Shown: positions 1 to 15,300 of the stretch, piece by piece
How the letters are laid out: each line of letters starts with the position of its first letter
Position numbering within the stretch: the stretch's first letter is position 1
From: Xylocopa sonorina
Lineage: Eukaryota > Arthropoda > Insecta > Hymenoptera > Apidae
DNA: 64,000 bases
Direction of reading: 5' to 3'
NCBI RefSeq assembly: GCF_050948175.1
Contig: NW_027490462.1
Coordinates: 162,134 to 226,133 of the forward strand
Translations under genes and position numbers: made by a program
The notes under the pieces: generated by a model
Seen by the model: the letters and a program-made list of their open reading frames with translations, nothing else
Told to the model about the DNA's origin: nothing
The model's database searches: none

Positions 1-3000
1 TTGCTACCATACGTAGACATCTGCGAAGGCTATTTCCTAGGGTGGAAACGTCGCATTTACATTGTTTTGAAGTAAATACGAGGTATACATGACACTTCGC
101 AATGAACATTATATCTTATCATGTATCATAAAAGTGAGATGCGATATCGCGTTTTAAGAAGCATTAGAACCCTATTGCCTCGATGCGGAGATATCTGCAA
201 AGGCTATTTCCTAGCATGGAAATGTCACATTTACATTCTTTTAAAGTGAATACGAGGTGTGCATGACACATCGCAATGAATATTATATCTTATCATGAAA
301 CGTAGAAATGAGATGCGATATCGAGATTTAAGTAGCATTAGATATCTATTGCTACCATACGTAGACATCTGAATACGCTATTTCCTAGCAGGGAAGTGTC
401 GCATTTACATTCGTTTGGAGTGAATACCAGGTATACATGACACTTCGCAATGAATATTATATCTTATCATGAAGCATAGAAATGAGATGCGATATCTCGT
501 TTTGAGAAGTATTAGAACTCCATTGCTACGATACGTAGTCATCTGCAAACGCTATTTCCTGGCAAGGAAGATTAGCATATACATTCTTTTGAAGTGAATA
601 CGAGGTATATATGACACTTCGCAATGAACATTATATCTTATCATGTAACATAAAAGTGAGATGCGATATCGCGTCTTAAGAAGAATTAGAACCCTATTTC
701 CTCGATGAGGAGATATCTGCAAACGCTATTTCCTAGCATGGAAGTGTCGCATTTACATTCCTTTGAAGTGAATTCGAGGTATACATGACACTTCGCAATG
801 CATATTATATCTTATAATGAAACATAGAATTGAGATTCGATATCGCGTTTTAAGAAGCATTAGAACTCTATTGCCTCGACGCGTAGACATCTGCAGACGC
901 TATTTCCTAGCATGGAAGTGTCGCATTTACATTCTTTTGAAGTGAATACGAGGTATACCTGACACTTCGCGATGAATATTATATCTTATCACGAAACATA
1001 TAAATGAGATGCGATATCGCGATTTAAGTAGCATTAGAACTCTATTGCTACGATACGTAGACATCTGAATACGCCATTTACTAGCAAGGAAGTGTCGCAT
1101 TTACATTCGTTTGGAGGGAATACGAGGTATACATGACACTTCGCAATGAATATTATATCTTATCATGTAACATAGAAGAGAGATTCGATATCGCGTTTTA
1201 AGAAGCATTAGAACTCTATAGCCTCGACGCGTAGACATCTGCAGTCGCTATTTCCTAGCATGGAAGTGTCGCATTTACATTCTTTTGAAGTGAATACGAG
1301 GTATATATGACACTTCGCAATGAACATTATATCTTATCATGAAACATAGAAATGAGATGCGATATCGCGTTTTGAGAAGCATTAGAACTCTATTGCTACG
1401 ATACGTAGACATCTGCAATCGCTATTTCCTAGCAACCAATAGTCGCATTTACATTCTTTTGAAGCGAATTCGAGGTTTACATGACACTTCGGAATGAATA
1501 TTATAACTTATCACGAAACATAGAAATGAGATGCGATATCGCGATCTAATAAGCATTAGAACTCTACTGCTGCGATATGTAGACATCTGCAAACGCTATT
1601 TCCTAGCATGGAAGTGTCGCACTTACGTTCTTTTGAAGTGAATGCGAGGTATACATGACACTTCGCAATGAACATTATTTCTTATGACGAAACATATAAA
1701 TGAGGTGTCATATCGCGATATAAGTAGCATTAGAACGCTATTGCTGCGATATGTAGACATCTGCAATCGCTATTTCCTAGCAACCAATAGTCGCATTTAC
1801 ATTCTTTTGAAGTGAATTCGAGGTTTACATGACACTTCACGATGAACATTATGTCTTATCACGAAACATATTAATGAGATGCGATATCGCGATTTAAGTA
1901 GCATTAGAACTCTATTGCTACGATACGTAGACATCTGAATACGCCATTTCCTAGCAAGGAAGTGTCGCATTTACATTCGTTTGGAGGGAATACGAGGTAT
2001 ACATGACACTTTGCAATGAAGATTATATCTTATCATGAAACATAGAAGTGAGATGCGATATCGCGTTTTAAGAAGCATTAGAACTATATTGCCCCGACGC
2101 GTAGACATCTGCAGACGCTATTTCCTAGCATGGAAGTATCGCATTTACATTCTTTTGAAGTGAATACGAGGTATACCTGACACTTCGCGATGGACATTAT
2201 GTCTTATCACGAAACATATTAATGAGATGCGATATCGCGATTTAAGTAGCATTAGAACTCTATTGCTACGATACGTAGACATCTGAATACGCCATTTCCT
2301 AGCAAGCAATAGTCGCGATTACATTCATTTGGAGTGAATACGAGGTATACATGACACTTCGCAATGATTATTATATCTTATCACGAAACATAGAAGAGAG
2401 ATGCGATTTCGCGTTTTAAGTAGCATTAAAACACCGTTGCTACGATACGTAGACATCTGAATACGCCATTTCCTAGCAAGGAAGTGTCGCATTTACATTC
2501 GATTGGAGAGAATACGAGGTATACATGACACTTCGCAATGAGTATTATATCTTATCATGAAACATAGGAGAGAGATGCCATATCGCGTTTTTAGAAGCAT
2601 TAGAACACTATTGCTGCGATACGTAGACATCTGCAATCGCTATTTCCTAGCATGGAAGTGTCGCACTTACATTCTTTTGAAGTGAATACGTGGTATACAT
2701 GACACTTCGCAATGAATATTATATCTTATTACGAATCATATATATGAGTTGCGATATCGCGATTTAAGTAGCACTAGAACTCTATTGCTACGATACGTAG
2801 ACATCTGCAAACGCTATTTCGTAGCAACCAATAGTCGCATTTACATTCTTTAGGAGTGAATACGAGGTATACATGACACTTCGCAATGAATATTATATCT
2901 TATCACGAAACATATAAAATGAGATGCGATATCGCGATTTAAGTAGCATCAGAACTCTATTGTTACGATACGTAGACATCTGCAAACGATATTTCCCAGC

Positions 3001-3479
3001 AAGCAATAGTCGCATTTACATTCTTTTGAAATGAATACGAGGCATACATGTCACTTCCCAATGAATATTATACCTTATCATGAAACATAGAAGAGAGTTG
3101 CGATATCGCGTTTTAAGAAGCATTAGAACTCTGTGGCCTCGATGCGGAGACATCTGCAAACGCTATTTCCTTGCATGGAAGCGTCGCACTTACATTCTTT
3201 TGAAGTGAATACGTGGTATACATGACACTTCGCAATGAATATTATATCTTATCACGAAACATATAAATGAGATGCGATATCGCGATTTAAGTAGCATCAG
3301 AACTCTATTGCTACGATACGTAGACATCTGCAAACGCTATTTCCTAGCAAGCAATAGTCGCGATTACATTCATTTGGAGTGAATACGAGGTATACATGAC
3401 ACATCGCAATGATTATTATATCTTATCACGAAACATAGAAATGAGATGCGATATCGCGATTTAAGTAGCATTAAAACAC

Positions 3480-6400
3480 CATTGCTACGATACGTAGACA
3501 TCTGCAAACCCTATTTCCTATCATGGAAGTGTCGCACTTACATTCTTTTGAAGTGAATACGTGGTATACATGACACTTCGCAATGAATATTATATCTTAT
3601 TACGAAACATATATATGAGTTGCGATATCGCGATTTAAGTAGCACTAGAACTCTATTGCTACGATACGTAGACATCTGCAAACGCTATTTCGTAGCAAGC
3701 AATAGTCGCATTTACATTCTTTTGGAGTGAATACGAGGTATACATGACACTTCGCAATGAATATTATATCTTATCACGAAACATATAAAATGAGATGCGA
3801 TATCGCGATTTAAGTAGCATTAGAACTCTATTGCTACGATACGTAGACATCTGCAAACGCTATTTCCCAGCAAGCAGTAGTCGCATTTACTTTCTTTTCA
3901 ATTGAAAACAAGGTGTACATGACACTTCGCATTGAATATTATATCTTATCATGAAACAAAGAAGTGAGATGCGATATCGCGTTTTAAGAAGCATTAGAAC
4001 TATATTGCCCCGACGCGTAGACATCTGCATACGCTATTTCCTAGCATGGAAGTGTCGCACTTACGTTCTTTTGAAGTGAATACGAGGTATACATGACACT
4101 TCGCATTGAATATTATATCTTATCATGAAACATAGAAGTGAGATGCGATATCGCGTTTTAAGAAGCATTAGAACTATATTGCCCCGACGCGTAGACATCT
4201 GCATACGCTATTTCCTAGCATGGAAGTGTCGCACTTACGTTCTTTTGAAGTGAATACGAGGTATACATGACACTTCGCAATGAATATTACATCTTATAAT
4301 GAAACATAGAATTGAGATTCGATATCGCGTTTTAAGAAGCATTACAACTCTATTGCCTCGACGCGTAGACATCTGCAGACGCTACTTCCTAGCATGGAAG
4401 TGTCGCATTTACATTCTGTTGAAGTGAATACGAGGTATACCTGACACTTCGCGATGAATATTATATCTTATCAAGAAACATATAAATGAGATGCAATATT
4501 GCGTTTCAAGTAGCATTAGAACTCTATTGCTACGATACGTAGACATCTGCAAACCCTATTTCCTATCATGGAAGTGTCGCACTTACATTCTTTTGAAGTG
4601 AATACGTGGTATACATGACACTTCGCAATGAATATTATATCTTATTACGAAACATATATATGAGTTGCGATATCGCGATTTAAGTAGCACTAGAACTCTA
4701 TTGCTACGATACGTAGACATCTGCAAACGCTATTTCGTAGCAAGCAATAGTCGCATTTACATTCTTTTGGAGTGAATACGAGGTATACATGACACTTCGC
4801 AATGAATATTATATTTTATCGGGAAACATAGAAATGAGATGCGATATCGCGTTTTGAGAAGCATTAGAACTCTATTGCTACGATACGTAGACATCTGCAA
4901 TCGCTATTTCCTAGCAACCAATAGTCGCATTTACATTCTTTTGAAGTGAATTCGAGGTTTACATGACACTTCGGAATGAATATTATAACTTATCACGAAA
5001 CATAGAAATGAGATGCGATATCGCGATCTAAGAAGCATTAGAACTCTATTGCTACGATACGTAGACATCTGCAAACGCTATTTCCCAGCAAGCAGTAGTC
5101 GCATTTACTTTCTTTTGAATTGAAAACGAGGTGTACATGACACTTCGCAATGATTATTATATCTTATCACGAAACATAGAAATGAGATGCGATATCGCGA
5201 TTTAAGTAACATTAAAACACCATTGCTACGATACGTAGACATCTGAATACGCCATTTCCTAGCAAGGAAGTGTCGCATTTACATTCGTTTGGAGGGATTA
5301 CGAGGTATACATGACACTTCGCAATGAATATTATATCTTATCATGTAACATAGAAGAGAGATGCGATTTCGCGTTTTAAGAATCATTAGAACTCTATGGC
5401 CTCGATGCGCAGACATCTGCAAACGCTATTTCCTAGCATGGAAGTGTCGCACTTACGTTCTTTTGAAGTGAAAACGAGGTGTACATGACACTTCGCAATG
5501 AATATTATATCTTATCATGAAACATATAAATGAGATGCGATATCGCGATTTAAGTAGCATTAGAACTCTATTGCTACGATACGTAGACATCTGAATACGC
5601 CATTTCCTAGCAAGGAAGAGTCGCATTTACATTCGTTTGGAGGGAATACGAGGTATACATGACACTTCGCAATGAATATTATATCTTATCATGAAACATA
5701 GAAGTGAGATGCGATATCGCGTTTTAAGATGCATTAGAACTATATTGCACCGACGCGTAGACATCTGCAGACGCTATTTCCTAGCATGGAAGTATCGCAT
5801 TTACATTCTTTTGAAGTGAATACGAGGTACACCTGACACTTCGCGATGAACATTATATCTTATCACGAAACATATTAATGAGATGCGATATCGCGATTTA
5901 AGTAGCATTAGAATTCTATTGCTACGATACGTAGACATCTGAATACGCCATTTCCTAGCAAGGAAGTGTCGCATTTACAGTCGTTTGGAGGGAATACGAG
6001 GTATACATGACACATCGCAATGAATATTATATCTTATCATGTAACATAGAAGAGAGATGCGATTTCGCGTTTTAAGAAGCATTAGAACTCTATGGCCTCG
6101 ATGCGGAAACATCTGCAAACGCTATTTCCTAGCATGGAAGTGTCGCACTTACATTCTTTTGAAGTGAATACGAGGTGCACATGACACTTCGCAATGAATA
6201 TTATATCTTATCAAGAAACATATAAATGAGATGCAATATTTCGTTTCAAGTAGCATTAGAACTCTATTGCTACGATACGTAGACATCTGCAAACCCTATT
6301 TCCTATCATGGAAGTGTCGCACTTACATTCTTTTGAAGTGAATACGTGGTATACATGACACTTCGCAATGAATATTATATCTTATTACGAAACATATATA

Positions 6401-8998
6401 TGAGTTGCGATATCGCGATTTAAGTAGCACTAGAACTCTATTGCTACGATGCGTAGACATCTGCAAACGCTATTTCGTAGCAAGCAATAGTCGCATTTAC
6501 ATTCTTTTGGAGTGAATACGAGGTATACATGACACTTCGCAATGAATATTATATCTTATCACGAAACATATAAAATGAGATGCGATATCGCGATTTAAGT
6601 AGCATTAGAACTCTATTGCTACGATACGTAGACATCTGCAAACGCTATTTCCCAGCAAGCAGTAGTCGCATTTACTTTCTTTTCAATTGAAAACAAGGTG
6701 TACATGACACTTCGCATTGAATATTATATCTTATCATGAAACAAAGAAGTGAGATGCGATATCGCGTTTTAAGAAGCATTAGAACTATATTGCCCCGACG
6801 CGCAGACATCTGCATACGCTATTTCCTAGCATGGAAGTGTCGCACTTACGTTCTTTTGAAGTGAATACGAGGTATACATGACACTTCGCATTGAATATTA
6901 TATCTTATCATGAAACATAGAAGTGAGATGCGATATCGCGTTTTAAGAAGCATTAGAACTATATTGCCCCGACGCGTAGACATCTGCATACGCTATTTCC
7001 TAGCATGGAAGTGTCGCACTTACGTTCTTTTGAAGTGAATACGAGGTATACATGACACTTCGCAATGAATATTACATCTTATAATGAAACATAGAATTGA
7101 GATTCGATATCGCGTTTTAAGAAGCATTACAACTCTATTGCCTCGACGCGTAGACATCTGCAGACGCTACTTCCTAGCATGGAAGTGTCGCATTTACATT
7201 CTGTTGAAGTGAATACGAGGTATACCTGACACTTCGCGATGAATATTATATCTTATCAAGAAACATATAAATGAGATGCAATATTGCGTTTCAAGTAGCA
7301 TTAGAACTCTATTGCTACTATACGTAGACATCTGAATACGCCATTTCCTAGCAAGGATGTGTCGCATTTACATTCGTTTGGAGGGAATACGAGGTATACA
7401 TGACACTTCGCAATGAATATTATATCTTATCATGAAACATAGAAGTGAGATGCGATATCGCGTTTTAAGAAGCATTAGAACTCTATTGCCTCGACGCGTA
7501 GACATCTGCAGTCGCTATTTCCTTGCATGGAAGTGTCGCATTTACATTCTTTTGAAATGAATACGAGGTGTACATGACACTTCGCAATGAATATTATATT
7601 TTATCGGGAAACATAGAAATGAGATGCGATATCGCGTTTTGAGAAGCATTAGAACTCTATTGCTACGATACGTAGACATCTGCAATCGCTATTTCCTAGC
7701 AACCAATAGTCGCATTTACATTCTTTTGAAGTGAATTCGAGGTTTACATGACACTTCGGAATGAATATTATAACTTATCACGAAACATAGAAATGAGATG
7801 CGATATCGCGATCTAAGAAGCATTAGAACTCTATTGCTACGATACGTAGACATCTGCAAACGCTATTTCCCAGCAAGCAGTAGTCGCATTTACTTTCTTT
7901 TGAATTGAAAACGAGGTGTACATGACACTTCGCAATGATTATTATATCTTATCACGAAACATAGAAATGAGATGCGATATCGCGATTTAAGTAACATTAA
8001 AACACCATTGCTACGATACGTAGACATCTGAATACGCCATTTCCTAGCAAGGAAGTGTCGCATTTACATTCGTTTGGAGGGATTACGAGGTATACATGAC
8101 ACTTCGCAATGAATATTATATCTTATCATGTAACATAGAAGAGAGATGCGATTTCGCGTTTTAAGAATCATTAGAACTCTATGGCCTCGATGCGCAGACA
8201 TCTGCAAACGCTATTTCCTAGCATGGAAGTGTCGCACTTACGTTCTTTTGAAGTGAAAACGAGGTGTACATGACACTTCGCAATGAATATTATATCTTAT
8301 CATGAAACATATAAATGAGATGCGATATCGCGATTTAAGTAGCATTAGAACTCTATTGCTACGATACGTAGACATCTGAATACGCCATTTCCTAGCAAGG
8401 AAGAGTCGCATTTACATTCGTTTGGAGGGAATACGAGGTATACATGACACTTCGCAATGAATATTATATCTTATCATGAAACATAGAAGTGAGATGCGAT
8501 ATCGCGTTTTAAGATGCATTAGAACTATATTGCACCGACGCGTAGACATCTGCAGACGCTATTTCCTAGCATGGAAGTATCGCATTTACATTCTTTTGAA
8601 GTGAATACGAGGTACACCTGACACTTCGCGATGAACATTATATCTTATCACGAAACATATTAATGAGATGCGATATCGCGATTTAAGTAGCATTAGAATT
8701 CTATTGCTACGATACGTAGACATCTGAATACGCCATTTCCTAGCAAGGAAGTGTCGCATTTACAGTCGTTTGGAGGGAATACGAGGTATACATGACACAT
8801 CGCAATGAATATTATATCTTATCATGTAACATAGAAGAGAGATGCGATTTCGCGTTTTAAGAAGCATTAGATCTCTATGGCCTCGATGCGGAAACATCTG
8901 CAAACGCTATTTCCTAGCATGGAAGTGTCGCACTTACATTCTTTTGAAGTGAATACGAGGTGCACATGACACTTCGCAATGAATATTATATCTTATCA
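3480..8998 (+). repeat. Tandem 16-monomer higher-order repeat, two copies
   Basis: Diagnostic variants recur at a constant distance of 2785 bp (16 monomers plus 1 bp): AAACCCTATTTCC at 3506 and 6291, the AAAATGAGATG monomer following 3756 and 6541, and ATTTTATCGGGAAAC centred near 4821 and 7606. Matching runs from about 3480-6213 to about 6265-8998, so the two units sit side by side. One stretch, roughly 4535-4775, does not follow the 2785 spacing; it matches 6275-6515 at a 1740-bp (10-monomer) spacing, so it looks like a gene-conversion or exchange patch. Parts of the same unit recur near 11360-11990, 58320-58850 and 62420-63050. Confidence 0.85.
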
Positions 8999-10330
8999 CG
9001 AAACATATAAATGAGATGCGATATCGCGATTTAAGTAGCATCAGAACTCTATTGTTACGATACGTAGACATCTGCAAACGCTATTTCCTAGCAAGCAATA
9101 GTCGCATTTACATTCATTTGGAGTGAATATGAGGTATACATGACACTTCGCAATGAATATTATATCTTATCACGAAACATATAAATGAGATGCGATATCG
9201 CGATTTAAGTAGCATCAGAACTCTATTGTTACGATACGTAGACATCTGCAAACGCTATTTCCTAGCAAGCAATAGTCGCATTTACATTCATTTGGAGTGA
9301 ATACGAGGTATACATGACACTTCGCAATGATTATTATATCTTATCACGAAACATAGAAATGAGATGCGATATCGCGATTTAAGTAGCATTAGAACACTAT
9401 TGCTACGATACGTATACATCTGCAAACGATATTTCCCAGCAAGCAATAGTCGCATTTACATTCTCTTGAAATGAATACGAGGCATACATGTCACTTCCCA
9501 ATGAATATTATACCTTACCATGAAACATAGAAGAGAGATGCGATATCGCGTTTTAAGAAGCATTAGGACTCTGTGGCCTCGATGCGGAGACATCTGCAAA
9601 CGCTATTTCCTAGCATGGAAGTGTCGGACTTACATTCTTTTGAAGTGAATAAGAGGTATACATGACACTTCGCAATGAATATTATATCTTATCACGAAAC
9701 ATATAAATGAGATGCGATATCGCGATTTAAGTAGCATCAGAACTCTATTGCTACGATACGTAGACATCTGCAAACTCTATTTCCTAGCAAGCAATAGTCG
9801 CATTTACATTCATTTGGAGTGAATACGAGGTATACATGACACTTCGCAATGATTATTATATCTTATCACGAAACATAGAAATGAGATGCGATATCGCGAT
9901 TTAAGTAGCATTAGAACACTATTGCTACGATACGTAGACATCTGCAAACGATATTTCCTAGCAAGCAATAGTCGCATTTACATTCTTTTGAAATGAATAC
10001 GAGGCATACATGTCACTTCCCAATGAATATTATACCTTATCATGAAACATAGAAGAGAGATGCGAAATCGCGTTTTAAGAAGCATTAGAACTCTGTGGCC
10101 TCGATGCGGAGACATCTGCAAACGCTATTTCCTAGCATGGAAGCGTCGCACTTACATTCTTTTGAAGTGAATACGTGGTATACATGACACTTCGCAATGA
10201 ATATTATATCTTATCACGAAACATATAAATGAGATGCGATATCGCGATTTAAGTAGCATCAGAACTCTATTGCTACGATACGTAGACATCTGCAAACGCT
10301 ATTTCCTAGCAAGCAATAGTCGCGATTACA
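8998..10330 (+). repeat. Short-period higher-order repeat (3-monomer spacing)
   Basis: Variants with TGTCACTTCCCAATG and GCATACATG recur 522 bp apart (3 x 174; for example TGCAAACGAT at 9421 and 9943). Two adjacent monomers near 8998 and 9172 are almost identical. The pattern indicates recent local expansion in trimers and single monomers. Related trimers are seen around 2980, 54790, 58960, 60370, 61240 and 61760. Confidence 0.7.
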
Positions 10331-13300
10331 TTCATTTGGAGTGAATACGAGGTATACATGACACATCGCAATGAATATTATATCTTATCACGAAACATAG
10401 AAATGAGATGCGATATCGCGAATTAAGTAGCATTAAAACACCATTGCTACGATACGTAGACATCTGCAAACCCTATTTCCTATCATGGAAGTGTCGCACT
10501 TACATTCTTTTGAAGTGAATACGTGGTATACATGACACTTCGCAATGAATATTATATCTTATTACGAAACATATATATGAGTTGCGATATCGCGATTTAA
10601 GTAGCACTAGAACTCTATTGCTACGATACGTAGACATCTGCAAACGCTATTTCGTAGCAAGCAATAGTCGCATTTACATTCTTTTGGAGTGAATACGAGG
10701 TATACATGACACTTTGCAATGAATATTATATCTTATCACGAAACATATAAAATGAGATGCGATATCGCGATTTAAGTAGCATTAGAACTCTATTTCTACG
10801 ATACGTAGACATTTGAATACGCCGTTTGCTAGCAAGGAAGTGTCGCATTTACATTCGTTTGGAGAGAATTCGAGGAATACATGACACTTCGCAATGAATA
10901 TTATATCTTATCATGAAACATAGAAGAGAGATGCGTTATCGCGTTTTAAGATTCATTAGAACTCTATGGCCTCGATGCGGAGACATCTGCAAACGCTATT
11001 TCCTAGCATGGAAGTATCGCATTTACATTCTCTTGAAGTGAATACGAGGTATACATGACACTTCGCAATGAATATTATATCATATCATGAAACATAGAAG
11101 AGAGAAGCGATATCGCGTTTTAAGAAGCATTAGAACTCTATGGCCTCGATGCGGAAACATCTGCAAACGCTATTTCCTAGCATGGAAGTGTCGCACTTAC
11201 ATTCTTTTGAAGTGAATACGAGGAGCACATGACACTTCGCAATGAATATTATATCTTATCACGAAACATATAAATGAGATGCGATATTGCGATTTAAGTA
11301 GCATTAGAACTCTATTGCTACGATACGTAGACATCTGCAAACGCTATTTCCCAGCAAGCAGTAGTCGCATTTACTTTCTTTTCAATTGAAAACAAGGTGT
11401 ACATGACACTTCGCATTGAATATTATATCTTATCATGAAACAAAGAAGTGAGATGCGATATCGCGTTTTAAGAAGCATTAGAACTATATTGCCCCGACGC
11501 GTAGACATCTGCATACGCTATTTCCTAGCATGGAAGTGTCGCACTTACGTTCTTTTGAAGTGAATACGAGGTATACATGACACTTCGCAATGAATATTAC
11601 ATCTTATAATGAAACATAGAATTGAGATTCGATATCGCGTTTTAAGAAGCATTACAACTCTATTGCCTCGACGCGTAGACATCTGCAGACGCTACTTCCT
11701 AGCATGGAAGTGTCGCATTTACATTCTGTTGAAGTGAATACGAGGTATACCTGACACTTCGCGATGAATATTATATCTTATCAAGAAACATATAAATGAG
11801 ATGCGATATTGCGTTTCAAGTAGCATTAGAACTCTATTGCTACTATACGTAGACATCTGAATACGCCATTTCCTAGCAAGGATGTGTCGCATTTACATTC
11901 GTTTGGAGGGAATACGAGGTATACATGACACTTCGCAATGAATATTATATCTTATCATGAAACATAGCAGTGAGATGCGATATCGCGATTTAAGTAGCAT
12001 TAGAACTCTATTGCTACGATACGTAGACATCTGAATAAGCTATTTCCTAGCAAGGAAGTGTTGCATTTACATTCGTTTGGAAAGATTACGAGGTATACAT
12101 GACACTTCGCTATGAATATTATATCTTATCATGAAACATTGAAGAGAGATGCGATATCGCGTTGTAAGAAGCATTAGAACTCTATGGCCTCGATGCGGAG
12201 ACATCTGCAAACGCTATTTCCTAGCATGGAAGTGTCGCACTTACATTCTTTTGAAGTGAATACGAGGTATACATGACACTTCGCAATGAATATTATACCT
12301 TATCACGAAATATATAGATGAGATGCGATATCGCGATTTAAGTAGCATTAGAACTTTATTGCTACGATACGGAGACATCTGCAAACGCTATTTCCAAGCA
12401 ACCAATAGTCGCATTTACAATCTTTTGAAGTGAATACGAGGTATACATGACACTTCGCAATGAATATTATATCTTATCACGAAACACATATATGTGTTGC
12501 GATATCGCGATTTAAGTAGCATTAGAACTCTATTGCTACGGTACATAGACATCTGCAAGCGCTATTTCCTAACAAGCAATAGTCGCATTTACTTTCCTTT
12601 GAGTTGAATACGAGCTGTACATGACACTTCGCAATGAATATTATATCTTATCACGAAACATAGAAATGAGATGCGATATTGCGATTTAAGTAGCATTAGA
12701 ACTCTATTGCTACGATACGTAGACATCTGAAGAAGCTATTTCCTAGCAAGGAAGTGTTGCATTTACATTCGTTTGGAAAGAATATGAGGTATACATGACA
12801 CTTCGCAATGAATATTATATCTTATCACGAAACATAGGAGTGAGATGCGATATCGCGATTTAAGTAGCATTAGAACTCTATTGCTACGATACGTAGACAC
12901 CTGAATAAGCTATTTCCTAGCAAGGAAGTGTTGCATTTACATTCATTTGGAGAGAATACGAGGTATACATGACACTTCGCAATGAATATTATATCTTATC
13001 ATGAAACATTCAAATGAGATGCGATATCGCGATTTAAGAAGCATTCGAACACTATTGCTACGATACGTAGGCATCTGCAAACGCTATTTCCTAGCAAGCA
13101 ATAGTCGCATTTACATTCTTTTGAATTGAATACGAGGTATACATGTCACTTCGCAATGAATATTATATCTTATCATGAAACATTGAAGAGAGATGCGATA
13201 TCGCGTTGTAAGAAGCATTAGAACTCTATGGCCTCGATGCGGAGACATCTGCAAACGCTATTTCCTAGTATGGAAGTGTCGCACTTACATTCTTTTGAAG

Positions 13301-14339
13301 TGAATACGAGGTATACATGACACTTCGCAATGAATATTATACCTTATCACGAAATATATAGATGAGATGCGATATCGCGATTTAAGTAGCATTAGAACTT
13401 TATTGCTACGATACGGAGACATCTGCAAACGCAATTTCCTAGCAAGCAATAGTCGCATTTACAATCTTTTGAAGTGAATACGAGGTATACATGACACTTC
13501 GCAATGAACATTATATCTTATCATGTAACATAGAAATGAGATGCGATATCGCGATTTAAGAAGCATTCGAACTCTATTGCTACGTTACGTAGGCATCTGC
13601 AAACGCTATTTCCTAGCAAGGAAGATTCTCACTTACATTCTTTTGAAGTGAATACAAGGTATACATGAGACTTCGGAATGAATATTATATCTCAACACGA
13701 AACATATAAATGAGATGCGATATCGCGATTTAAGTAGCATTAGAGCTCTATTGCTACGATACGTAGACATCTGCAAAAACTATTTCCCAGCAAGCAATAG
13801 TCGCATTTACGTTCTTTTGAATTGAATACGAGGTATACATGACACTTCGCAATGAATATTATATCTTATCATGAAACATCGAAGAGAGATGCGACATCGC
13901 GTTGTAAGATGCACTAGAACTCTATATCCTCGATGCGGAGACATCTGCAAACGCTATATCCCAGCATGGAAGTGTCGCACTTACACTCTTTTGAAGTGAA
14001 TACGAAATATACATGACACTTCGCAATGAATATTATACCTTATCACGAAATATATAGATGAGATGCGATATCGCGATTTAAGTAACATTAAAACTTTATT
14101 GCTACGATACGATGACATCTGCAGCCGCCATTTCCTAGCATGGCAGTGTCGCATTTACATTCTTTTGTAGTGAATACGAGGTGAACATGACACATCGCAA
14201 TGAATATTATATCTTATCACGAAACATAGAAATGAGATGCGATATCGCGATTTAAGTAGCATTAGAACTCTATTGCTACGATACGTAGACATCTGAATAA
14301 GCTATTTCCTAGCAAGGAAGTGTTGCATTTACATTCGTT

Positions 14340-14400
14340 TGGAGAGATTACGAGGTACATTATATCTTATCACGAAACATAAATGGGATGCGATATCGCG
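14340..14400 (+). repeat. Satellite monomer with internal deletion
   Basis: The monomer here lacks about 21 bp between CGAGGTA and CATTATATC, where other copies carry the TACATGACACTTCGCAATG segment, and a further 2 bp in the following ATAAATG. It is a rare breach of the 174-bp register and shifts downstream offsets accordingly. Confidence 0.75.
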
Positions 14401-15261
14401 TTTTAAGAAGCATTAGAACTGTATTGCCTAGACGCGTAGACATCTGCAAACGCTATTTCCAAGCATGGAAGTGTCGCACTTACATTCTTTTGAAGTGAAT
14501 GCGAGGTATACATGACACTTCGCAATGAATATTATACCTTATCACGAAACATAGAAATGAGAGGCGATATTGCGATTTAAATAGCATTAGAACTCTATTG
14601 CTACGATACGTAGACATCTGAATAAGCTATTTCCTAGCAAGGAAGTGTTGCATTTACATTCGTTTGGAAAGAATATGAGGTATACATGACACTTCGCAAT
14701 GAAAATTATACCTTATCACGAAACATAGAAATGAGATGCGATATCGCGATTTAAGAGGAATTAGAACTCTATTGCTTCGATACGGAGACATCTGCAAACG
14801 CTATTTCCAAGCAAGGAAGTGTCGCACTTACATTCTTTTTAAGAGAATACGAGGTATACATGACACTTCGCAATGAATATAATATCTTATCATGAAACAT
14901 AGAAGTGGGATCCGATATTGCGTTTTAAGAAGCATTAGAACTATATTGCTACGATCCGTAGACATATGCAACGCCATTTCCTAGCAAGCAAGTGTCGCAT
15001 TTACATTCATTTGAAGTGAATACGAGGTATAAGTGAAACTTCGCAATGAATGTTATATCTTATCATGAAACATAGAAATGAGATGCGATATCGCGTTTTA
15101 AGAAGCGTTAGAACTCTATTGCTACGATACGTAGGCACCTGCTGACAATATTTCCTAGCAAGGAAGTGTCGCATTTACATTTTTTATATGTGAATTCTAG
15201 GTATACATAACACTCCACAATGAATATTATATCTTACCATGAAACACAGAAATGAGATGCG

Positions 15262-15300
15262 ATATCGCGTTTTGAGAAGCTAGGAAGTGTCGCATTTACA
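15262..15300 (+). repeat. Deletion junction inside the satellite
   Basis: GAGAAGC is joined directly to TAGGAAGTGTCGC. The sequences to the left match the region near 22881 at an offset of 7779. Those to the right match from 23635 at an offset of 8353. The left copy is therefore 574 bp shorter, which equals three monomers (522 bp) plus 52 bp. The 52-bp part matches a loss inside a single monomer (compare 23061-23112), and the 522-bp part fits unequal exchange. Confidence 0.75.
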
